A stretch of 64,000 nucleotides of DNA. Origin: Paramarasmius palmivorus (Eukaryota; Basidiomycota; Agaricomycetes; Agaricales; Marasmiaceae). Shown piece after piece: positions 55,748 through 64,000 of the stretch; the stretch's first letter is position 1; each line of letters opens with the position of its first letter. The position numbers and the translations under genes are program-made. The stretch spans positions 57,496-121,495 of the forward strand of contig JAYKXP010000137.1 in assembly GCA_037176845.1 (NCBI GenBank), written 5' to 3'. Under the pieces are notes generated by a model. That model was not told the DNA's origin and made no database searches. It worked only from the letters and a program-made list of their open reading frames with translations.

Positions 55748-57895
55748 CTAGGTGTCGAGCTCTGTGCCCAAGGACCCTGAACTAGCTCGAGCAATCTGCA
55801 TCGTCGATATTGCCTCATCTACACTTGTGTAGCTGAGACCCAAGGCAATGCGCACGATTATCACGGTCTGCGAAATTCCCTGATATGGTCTCACTTTAGA
55901 TGTATGGGGCGTAAGATAAAGTGATCCTTACCAATACATGAACGAGTGCATTTTGGATGATAGATCCGAGAAGGAAAAGATAATGCGACGAATAGATGAT
56001 ACCTAAATTGCTGGTGCTTGCGTTGATCGCTTTTGTGGACATCGAAGCGAATATGATCAGCATAAGTGGGTACATCATTCCCGACTCGAGGCTGTTATGG
56101 AATATTACTGAATGATTCCATATCAAAGCTGGAAACCCTACGTTATCGCAATAACCAGGTCATACATTTTCCTGCCTTCTAAGCCTATAACGGCGGTTGC
56201 TTTGCGAGATATGTAGAAGATCCGGCCAGCTTGCATGTTAAGCAATGAGTAAGGTCAGGGATGGCGCGATAATGCTACCCACCTATCAAACTGGTTATGG
56301 CAGTATTTGTTAATACCGTGCCGAAGTATAGACCGCAGGTCATATAGTTGGATATAAGTGTAGTTTCAAAAAACTGATCAAGTTTCGATAGGACGATCGT
56401 ATCGATGTTACTTGAATCATTCAGATTGATTATGTCGCCCAAAAATTCCCAACCACCGTGGTACCGTGCAATGACAATTAATGCTAAGACTAACAGAATC
56501 ATGAGCTGTCTTTCTATGCGTATAAATGGAGTTGATTCTACCGTGATTTATCAAACAAAGACTCCCAAGAAGGATCACTGTCCATCTTCTCCTTCCCCAT
56601 ACAAGGCAACATCGCCATATCTATCCATAGGTCTCATATGAAAAGCAAAACCAATGCACAAAGCGTGCAACTCACCATCATTACATCAGCAATCAAACTG
56701 AGTTTGTTCATTAGACATGAAGTACGCAATAAGGACCTCCTTACTTTGCAAGAAACAGCAGAATCATTCGGGACGTAGGTCCCCTGGTTCTAGTAGCCAT
56801 TCAGCGAGATGTCAATGGATTGAGCTTTCACTCACGTATACAGAAAGAGTTGATAGCGCATAGCTTGCATGAGATCAACGACGACCGTAGCCGTCACCAG
56901 AACGAAGAGAGTAGCTAGGAGAAGGATGTGAATCCGTGATTCTCCCTGCCTACGCTTGACAAGTATGTAGACACATTGTCCGAAAAGGACTGCATATGAG
57001 CCTGGAATGAAATGAAATGAGTCAATTACATGATTCCGTCGTGAAAGGCGTGTTTGCGATACCATAAAGCGTCCCGACTCCCTATTGCAGACCATAAGTG
57101 AAACAATGAGAACTGGGATGCATATATCACGCACAAACAGGGATCCCGTTTGGGCAAAGTAGTACTGAACATTATTGTGGAATAGTTCTGTGGCCTGAAC
57201 CAGGAATGCGTCGAGTGCCATAAATTGCAGGACGACACAAATCGTCTGCAAAGCAAAGATGGAACCAAGGAGGATAATGACTAGATATCGCCTTTGCTGA
57301 CTGTTAAGCAGGTTGTGGACGCATTGCGCAAAAACGGTTGCATAGGAACCTGAAATGTATCACTTGTATCATCCCAAGTAATTAATATGCTTGAAAGCAT
57401 ACCATAGAACAATCCGAGAGCCTATTATTAACGTTTAGTGCACTCGAACGACACAAAGAGCAAGTAGACACGCACAAGCGTTGAACCTATTAGGACGGAT
57501 GCCTCGGGGGGAAAGGTAACTACCAGGCTGGTTTGCGAAAGAAGCTCTCCTATAGGGAAATATTGCTGCGTATACGTTGCTGCAAAATGAAACACAACAG
57601 TAATTGTTGCTGGAATAAAGACAAGGGAGATGATAACAATCTGCATTCGGTGTTTCTCCTTCAGTTCGTCATGCTTGATAAGAACGTGAATGCATAATGC
57701 GACAAGCACTATATATAATGCTGAAGCATTATCGATAAGTGGCGTGAACGATTACCACTAGTTATGCGTTCCCTACCATAGAGCATCCCGAGAACCTGCG
57801 ATGATTAGTGGCTAACCTGAGATATGTTTTGGAAAGGGTCGCAACCGGAAAGTACTCACGAACGTTAAACCCGCGGTGATGCTCGATACTCCCAT
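55748..57895 (-). CDS. 7TM-family protein with triplicated first helix hairpin
   Basis: From ATG 57895 the frame holds through about 14 exons to TAG 55748. A module of [helix-ending exon, micro-exon xxGxxYG, hairpin exon] occurs three times: VLGMLYG+ALYIVLVALCIHVL, ALGLFYG+SYATVFAQCVHNLL, GVGTLYG+SYAVLFGQCVYILV. The normal remainder follows: MILLFLANLIADVMM, IWRCCLVWG, ILLGSLCLINHVLALIVIA, YFGTVLTNTAITSLIAGRIF, LESGMMYPLMLIIF, IIQNALVHVLGISQTVIIV. All three modules join in the same phase, so splicing can give either an 11-helix protein or products choosing one hairpin. A paralogue of the gene at 53147-54655, which has a single module. Confidence 0.78.
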
Positions 57896-57958
57896 TGTAA
57901 GTGTGAAAATGGGTGTTTAAGGGCTGTTACTGGAGTGTTGCTCTGATTTTATACACTA

Positions 57959-58376
57959 TCAAAGCCATGAGCGGGTGCAATTTCTAACAATAACCAATGA
58001 TACATAGTAGATCCGCAGTTTTTGATGAGCTATGGTGGACTCCGTCGCCTGTTTCGTTGACCTACGAGTAGAATTGCTGTCCTTACTGCAAGTGTTGATA
58101 TCAGACTGTGACTCATATTGATCATATATACGAAGACGTCGTTCCAACGCCCTAGTCATCGCTAATAGGCGATCGGTGAGCGTGGGGGCCTCATAAGATC
58201 GCGTCACCTGAAGATACGACCGCATAACCCACGCCCGTGGGAACATCGTTTAGAAAATGTATGCCAATATGGCGCGAGCCAGCTCTCTGAAAAAATCGCA
58301 TCAGTTCTTGGTGCAACGCCTTGTCCTCATGCCTTCGCATACAGCTGATGGGGGAAAGCTTCGTTTCCAGATCCAA
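57959..58376 (-). CDS. Uncertain two-exon open frame
   Basis: Two open segments on the minus strand, 58376-58200 (MDLETKLSPISCMRRHEDKA) and 58205-57959 (VTRSYEAPTLTDRLLAMTRA), could join across a short intron. The second includes an Arg-rich, possibly helical stretch (RALERRLRIYDQYE). No family recognised; coding status doubtful. Confidence 0.25.
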
Positions 58377-58622
58377 CTATGCCTGTGTCTCAGCTGGACC
58401 ATTGAATGCTAGGCTGTGCCCGTTGGATAGAGAAGAATCAAATACCGAGCCGCATACCCGGAGGAACGTGGGAAGACCTCCCGCGCATTACCATGTGGAA
58501 TCACATCAAGCGGCGCGGTTTCTGCCTAGGGGAGATTATATGCCGACGCTCTTTTTGAAACACAGCTACGATGCAAAGGATGTGAATATTACGTTCTTGT
58601 TCAATATCTCATCTTCCTTCCT

Positions 58623-58919
58623 CTAAAGAGGCTTTTCCGTGTCTCCAGTCATGGAAGTAAAAGTTGACCTCGGACTGGGATAGTCCATATCATCATCCTT
58701 TACTATTGTATCCTTGTTGAACCCAAGCGCGTCTCTGCGATTTGAGTACCACCGCCGACGAAGGCGTATGAGGAGTGCGAGGAAGGCGAGAAAGGCTATG
58801 CCTCCGATGACGGCTCCGATGATAGCATTTGTATGTGATTTGTTCTCTTCGTTGTTAGAGGGAACAACTGCTGCAGATGCGGATGTGGTTGTGTACGGCG
58901 CAGTGTTTGTTCTAGTCAT
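58623..58919 (-). CDS. Short membrane protein with GDTEKPL tail, ectodomain deleted
   Basis: Open from ATG 58919 (98 aa): a Thr/Ser/Ala stalk, a helix (AIIGAVIGGIAFLAFLALLI), a basic RLRRRWYSNRR flank, DALGFNKD and a C-terminus SPRSTFTSMTGDTEKPL. It is a copy of the last exon of the gene at 60212-61121, but immediately upstream the sequence jumps to what is promoter/5' flank in that gene (58930 matches 61215). This removes about 670 bp encoding signal peptide and ectodomain. It may be a pseudogene or a minimal tail-only protein. Confidence 0.6.
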   Translation of the reverse strand: MTRTNTAPYTTTSASAAVVPSNNEENKSHTNAIIGAVIGGIAFLAFLALLIRLRRRWYSNRRDALGFNKDTIVKDDDMDYPSPRSTFTSMTGDTEKPL

Positions 58920-58929
58920 ATTTCTGATT

Positions 58930-59570
58930 AATATGAGTGTCCGAGCCACAACATTGCATCTTGTTGATCATCTCCTGGTCTCCCTGATCTCTTCCTAGCC
59001 GTGACGGACATGGGCAAATCGCAGTCAACAATGTATCCTATTCATGTAGGATATGTACTCAAGTTCTCGAACGGTCAGCACGTTGTGGATTCCAGGCAGT
59101 ATAACCTGGAAGCATCGTGGCTCATCATGTAGCCTCAGCGATCAAAGTCGACATCTTACAGTCGGCGAGCTCAAGAATGGGAGCAATGTATTGCTATGCG
59201 TCAGGCAGGAATATGTCGCTCGGTGAACCATCAAACCCTGATCATCTGCAAGGAAAGATGCCAAGTACATGTACTACAGCAATGATCACGAGTCGTGCGG
59301 GGAAGCAGCAAGCGAGGAAGACCAAGATATCAGGACGTAAGAATGGAAGGAAGGCGGCGTAAGCCAACGATCCAAGCACGATACGACATTTTGGAGAGAA
59401 ATAGCATCAGAATCCGTATGCAAGGGATAGCGGAATTTCGGAGAGTGGTGGAACGAAAAGGCGCAGTGGGAGTAAGACAGTTAACACAGAAAGAGAGGAA
59501 GGAACGATATATTAATTTTTTCTACATCGAAGACGAAAGGATTGGTTTCAAATGGCGGAGTCTAATCCAT
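58930..59570. repeat. Segmental duplication, copy 1
   Basis: Matches 61210-61800 at high identity: GCATCTTGTTGATCATCTCC, GCAGTCAACAATGTATCCTA, GTATTGCTATG-GTCAGGC, GACGAAAGGAT. It is the 5' flank of the GDTEKPL-tail gene. Confidence 0.8.
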
Positions 59571-59599
59571 GGCCCTTGAGAGGCCAAGGCGGTGCTTGA

Positions 59600-60200
59600 G
59601 GACATGTAACGCCTACGCTAGCTTCACAACATTCATGCAATCTCCGGATTCCCATTACCCGTTTACCCGGACCACCACTATATAAACAAGCTCATTTACT
59701 TACTTTCGTTAGTCTTAGTTTGCCCAGTACTTGTACCTACGTTGTTATAAAAACCTCGTTGTGTCCAGGTCTCGGGTGGTGGGCCTTTTCGAAACGCCTC
59801 GGCCTTGACTCGGACAAGTCGGATAGCACCTTTCCTTCATTCTCTTCCTTCTTGCCTTCCCATATTGTGTGCCATATTAACACGTCCCGATAAAAATGAA
59901 TTTGATAGATGGCTAGGGGTGCGATTATGAACATTTCAAGCAAGTTTCGTAGAATTCAGGGGTTGTAGGGCGATAATTTAACGACCAGACCTTAGATACA
60001 CCGATATGTTCTTCTGGAATAGTGTTCTAATAGAAATGTATAGTAAGAAGCTGGAGGGTAGTCGTTACTGGGAAAACAAAACCGGCGAGATTCGGCAACA
60101 CCCATCGGCAGCCACTCGATCTCGACACCAGCGCATTTCTTCACTGTCTACGTCTCTGACCATGCACAGAGCAGAAACTCGCCTATCATTCTCATTCTCA
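59600..60200. other. Gene-less stretch between duplicated copies
   Basis: No supportable coding region. Contains CACTATATAAACAAG (TATA-like, 59676-59690) without a gene downstream that I can support. Confidence 0.35.
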
Positions 60201-60211
60201 GACTGCAGTGC

Positions 60212-61121
60212 CTATCTACCATCCTTCCTCCTTAGAGGCTTTTCTGTGTCTCCAGTCATGGAAGCGAAAGATGACCTCGGACTGGTATAGTCAATACCAG
60301 CATCCGGCGCTCCCTTGACCATTCTATCTTTGTTGAAGCCAAGCGCATTTCCGTGATTTAAGCGCCGGCGACGAAGGTATATGAATGCGAGTGCGACGAG
60401 AGCGAGAAATGCTACGCCCCCGATGACGCCTCCTATGATAGCGTTCTTATTTGATTTGTTCTCATTAGTCGCTGCAGATGTGGATGCGGTTGTACCTGGC
60501 GCAGTGATTGTTCCAGTTGAATTGCTGATTATGGTGTTAGAAATACGTGCACTCATCGGAATGAAAGATACTAAGAGGCACATACCAATGGTATGTGTCA
60601 GTCTGCATAATGGCTATTGGATATAGCGCGTCAGGCCACTTGCTGAATAGAATCTGAGAACGAACTAAGCTAAGTGGAGAAACAGGGGCACTTACCCATC
60701 ATTCGCCCAAGCCGTCAGAATATAAGCTCTACATAGGGTGAACATCACACTATGACCAAGTACACTAGTGAGATACTTACCCAGGAGCGACTGTGCTGAA
60801 ATTAGCTAAACAAGAAGTCCTGTTGCACAATTGCTGCTCCGACAGATACTTTCCATCCCACAAGTGGAACCGAGCAGAGTTCTGGGCATCTACATCCGGA
60901 TCTGTCTGGTTATGTTTGAAGTTCCAGGTGATATCCATCTGAACCGTTCCATTGGGGAGTAGAGTTCGTAGCTCAACTTCTTCAATGGTGATTGGCTTCC
61001 ATGTAAAGGCATAGTTCAGCTGATAGATAGTCAATGTCAAGAATTTGAAGTATTCTAATGAGAGACTGCACAATATTAGAAGCCATAGCATTCTTTGAAT
61101 TCCTCGTTGTGAAAGTTGCAC
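60212..61121 (-). CDS. Single-pass surface protein, type 1-like ectodomain, GDTEKPL tail
   Basis: Three exons, 61121-60781, 60728-60696 and 60602-60212, give 254 aa in frame. The N-terminus has a hydrophobic signal (MLWLLILCSLSLEYF). The ectodomain has TIEEVELRTLLPNGTVQMDI, ITWNFKHNQTDPDV, LCNRTSCLANFSTVAPGAYI and LTAWANDG, with the same strand order and intron position as the type 1 genes at 29 and 37 kb. A Thr/Ser stalk, a helix (NAIIGGVIGGVAFLALVALA), YLRRRRLNHG, ALGFNKDRMVKG and SPRSSFASMTGDTEKPLRRK follow. The tail lacks PPxY and the DSGWRP box; instead it carries Ser/Thr/Tyr residues that could be phosphorylated (inference). It is therefore a type 1 outside on another cytoplasmic tail. 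Confidence 0.82.
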
Positions 61122-61209
61122 CCGAACTGAAGATCAGGTAATGGGGATTTGATGCAGGCCGACAAGGGGTTCACGGCCTATGAGTATTTAAGGCTTTGCT
61201 GTTGAGCGT

Positions 61210-61800
61210 CTATTAATATGAATATCCAGGCTACGACACTGCATCTTGTTGATCATCTCCCGGTCTCCCTGATCTGTTCTCAGCCGTGATGGATGTGGGC
61301 AGATCGCAGTCAACAATGTATCCTACTGATATAGGACACGTTCCTAAGTTCTGACTCCCACGAAATCAGGAAGATAAAAAAATGATGTGCGGTATGAGTA
61401 GAGCTCTGAATTATCGCTTAGTTGTGTAGTCGTAGTGCTCATACCCGAATCCTGCGTGCGGGATCAAGATTGGGAGCAATGTGTTGCTATGTGTCAGGCG
61501 GGAGTACGTCGCTCGATGAACCATCAAATCTAATCATCTGTAAGGCAAGATGACGGGTGTCACAAAAATGATCACGAGTCGTGCGTTGGAGCAGCGACCG
61601 AGTAAGATTAAAGGATCCAGACGTAAAAGGTGAAGAAATAGCGACACTTCGGAGAGTGATGGTATGAAACGATGTAGTGGGAGTAAACCAATGACACAGA
61701 AGAAGTGATATATTCCTAAGTGATTGATTGCCGAGTTTGTACATCGAAGACGAAAGGATCATGGGTTATAAATAGGGGAGGCTGACCCATGACCTTTGAG
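61210..61800. repeat. Segmental duplication, copy 2
   Basis: 5' flank of the gene at 60212-61121, duplicated at 58930-59570. Confidence 0.8.
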
Positions 61801-63230
61801 ATCAAGGCGGTGCCCAAGGATAGTTGAATGATGGCTATGTATGATGTACCACCAATAAAGCGATTGTACGGAAGTCAAAGAGGAATGCTTGTGCAGGACG
61901 TATCGTTATTTGTAGAGACGACGAGGCTGCGCATAAGGGTATTAGAGGTAGGGTACGGAGGATCGATGTTACTTAGACGAGGAGCGAGCGTTGTGCTGAG
62001 GGATGGTGTAAGAACGAGGACCCTCACGGAGCTTCTCCATCTGTTCCTAATCACATCCCCTCCCGACCATCCAACTCAGCCCTGTTTCCTAATGAGAGGT
62101 AGACCATATTGCGAGCGTTCCAAGCCTCTGATAAGAGACAGCCTCTTGATCTGAATAGAGAGGGTACTAGAAGGAGCCCTCTATGCAGGCGGCGACGTGT
62201 ACGCCGAGGCGAGTACAAGCATGGAACAGAGGAAGTGAAAGCGGATCGAGGGACGGGAGTTGGGATGGTCATCGAGTCTAGGAATGCAAAGTGAGCGAGG
62301 ACTTGGAAATGCAGCGCAGCGTAGTAACATACCTTGTCGGAGCGTATCCAAGACGTATACCCGCGACCAACTCAATCATCCTATCCAATACAGGGGGTAC
62401 AGTCAACTTGATAACGTACCGCCCTCCTGAATGGGTGTCCATACACGCTTGGCATAGAGTAGCACGGCTCTATGCGAGGGCACAGGCAAAGAAAGACGAA
62501 GAGCCGCGATGAGCAATGATAGTCATTTTGCCGTGAGTGTTTATGGTGAGTCTGGTGGATGTTATGCCGAAGATGGACCAGCGGAGGCCGAAGGAAAGAG
62601 GCCTAGGAACGACAGTGCTGAACGTCGACGAAAAGAAAAACTCTGATTATGTAATTTGGGGTTAGGGTTGTTTCCAAACTTTGCCGAACCTTGTGCCGAA
62701 CAATTGCCGAACATTTCGAAATTGACCAAGATGAGCGACTTGGGGAATTGCGGCCGTCGAACGCTAGAATCATGGAAATATAAGCGTCAACAATGCGTTC
62801 AAGCTCTTATTACTATACCTTATTACTATACCACCCGAGCCACACACCGCCTCACGGGATGGCATAGGACAGTAACAGTAACTCAAGTTCTTCCTTCGTT
62901 ATCTCACTCATGAGTTAGGTACACGCTATCTTTCGAGTATTGCTTAATTCTCTATACTTGAGCCTTCAATGATAGGTATACCGTTTTGCCCTGGACGATG
63001 TCATTGTGGACAGATCATTTCTGAACCGAATTGAGACCGGGTCATCATGATAGTCAGTGGCAGGCCTTGTGCATGAGTCTTTAATTATCTAGTAAGCCTT
63101 CGTGTCTTTGCATTCTTTACGGGTCGCCATCCTACCTACAATATTGCCTCCAGAACATCTGCGCTAGGCTCGTCAAGAGAGCGCTACTTATAGCTATCCC
63201 CTGTTCTTGACCTTCCAAGTCAAGGGTTTT
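61800..63230. other. Gene-poor stretch
   Basis: Several overlapping open stretches of 60-108 codons, none with splice context or motif. 62660-62720 has three GCCGAAC words after a TTAGGGTT. Confidence 0.3.
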
Positions 63231-63249
63231 CCAACCTCTAAAACCAGCA

Positions 63250-63372
63250 CTCCAGCCCGACAGACAAAGTCCGATACGCAAAACCAATCCACATTCATAT
63301 TCGAGTGCAGGCACGTCTCCGCCTCCTTCTGAGTCTAGGATCAGGAGTGTCATTGACATTCCATCTGAGTAA
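63250..63372 (+). pseudogene. Decayed tail exon (SPPPSES...DIPSE stop)
   Basis: Reads TSPPPSESRIRSVIDIPSE then stop. It aligns with PPPPSESGMSGLIDVPPQYENAV of the 47.3 kb gene: the Ser/Glu block is kept, but the PPxY has become PSE-stop and the DSGWRP box is unrecognisable. No helix upstream. A remnant of another tail gene of the 47/51 kb subgroup. Confidence 0.6.
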
Positions 63373-64000
63373 GAAAAGGCATTGGGATAGATGGATAGAA
63401 TGTCGATGTGTCCCTAATTCAAGCGCCCTTCTAGTAGTCTTGTTTTTTTCTCAGGGTAGCGTAGCCGCTGGAAATTTTGCTGAGCTAATCACGCCCGGTT
63501 ATAGTCAGTGCCGGTTAACCGAACGCCGCTCGCCCTACCTTTGACCTCACAAAACCATCCTCAAAGGACATTTTTCTTATATTTGTACTAAAATACATTG
63601 ATAGGGATCGTGTCAGCTAACTCACCAATTTTTGTAGCAGCCTGTCGCCTCCAGCGAGCTAGAAAAATCAGGCGCGTCGGCTGTCACCAAAATCGCGTGA
63701 GGTTGGCTTGAGGAAATCCGTGACTTTCCATGGTCTAAGACTTTCCTCAACTCTCCTGCTACATATATACATGAGATCATTAAATAACATGTGTATCTAT
63801 ATAAAGTACGAAGATAAAATGTATGAAGCTGTTCGACATGGCCGCGAAATACAGAGGGACCGGCCGTGGGAACTCATGATTACCTCAGCAAAAAATCCAA
63901 AGGCGCGCGGACCCTGGGTATGTTCCAGACTACATACACACACATCACTTGTGATCGTCAGTGTGTATCGTCAGTCTGGTTCTCGAGACTACCCTTCTAG

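Overview
The window looks like a subtelomere-like, accessory stretch of a basidiomycete (probably Agaricomycete) genome. The reasons are split genes with many introns of about 50 nt (GT donors, CTNAC-like branch points, AG acceptors), a DNA transposon carrying a KDZ-related CxC5/CxC6 transposase, a DIRS/Crypton-type tyrosine recombinase, fungal 7TM proteins, and scattered single TTAGGG motifs. No housekeeping, rRNA or tRNA gene was recognised.

The dominant theme is one repeated protein design. Ten loci encode a single-pass membrane protein ending in the same short cytoplasmic tail: a basic stop-transfer run, usually a (S/T/A/I)PY(P/S/R) box, a D(S/N)G(W/R)RP box, and a final (M/V/L)PPxYxxA(V/I/L/M). 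The PPxY is the canonical ligand of WW domains (in fungi mostly Rsp5/Nedd4 ubiquitin ligase). Tails lie near 5.1, 9.5, 28.1, 28.9, 32.3, 37.6, 40.1, 41.4, 47.3 and 51.0 kb. Broken tails sit at 14.3, 20.1 and 63.3 kb, and a tail-less copy at 46.1-46.8 kb. Ectodomains differ: a beta-sandwich-like type with W(T/S)W motifs (27.5, 29, 36.7, 42 kb), a second type ending in QGW/RY...NG(S/A)D..CL (9.5, 39.8, 46.2 kb), and Ser/Thr/Pro stalks. Two further loci (58.6 and 60.2 kb) put the first ectodomain type on a different tail ending GDTEKPL. I checked reading frames across several predicted splice junctions, and they hold.

Layout: 0-18 kb is a mosaic of degenerate tandem and dispersed repeats, MITEs and two tail genes. 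18.4-19.8 kb holds a gene of unknown function. 20.2-26.7 kb is an almost complete 6.5 kb KDZ-like DNA transposon with GGGTCA-rich inverted ends, an 8-bp target duplication and three genes. 27.4-42.5 kb is the core cluster of PPxY-tail membrane proteins, interrupted by the 3' end of a tyrosine-recombinase retroelement (38.2-39.7 kb). 44.8-46.1 kb is a non-autonomous element with 27-bp perfect inverted ends, next to a truncated family gene. 48.3-49.5 kb is a large inverted repeat. 52-58 kb carries a small two-helix membrane protein and two 7TM-type genes, one with its first transmembrane hairpin triplicated in frame. 58.6-61.8 kb is a segmental duplication of the GDTEKPL-tail gene.

A working picture (inference): a rapidly duplicating, mobile-element-riddled family of surface receptors or adaptors with constant ubiquitin-ligase-recruiting tails and variable outsides. 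The KDZ-like, tyrosine-recombinase and 1.3 kb elements each lie inside or against a member of this family.
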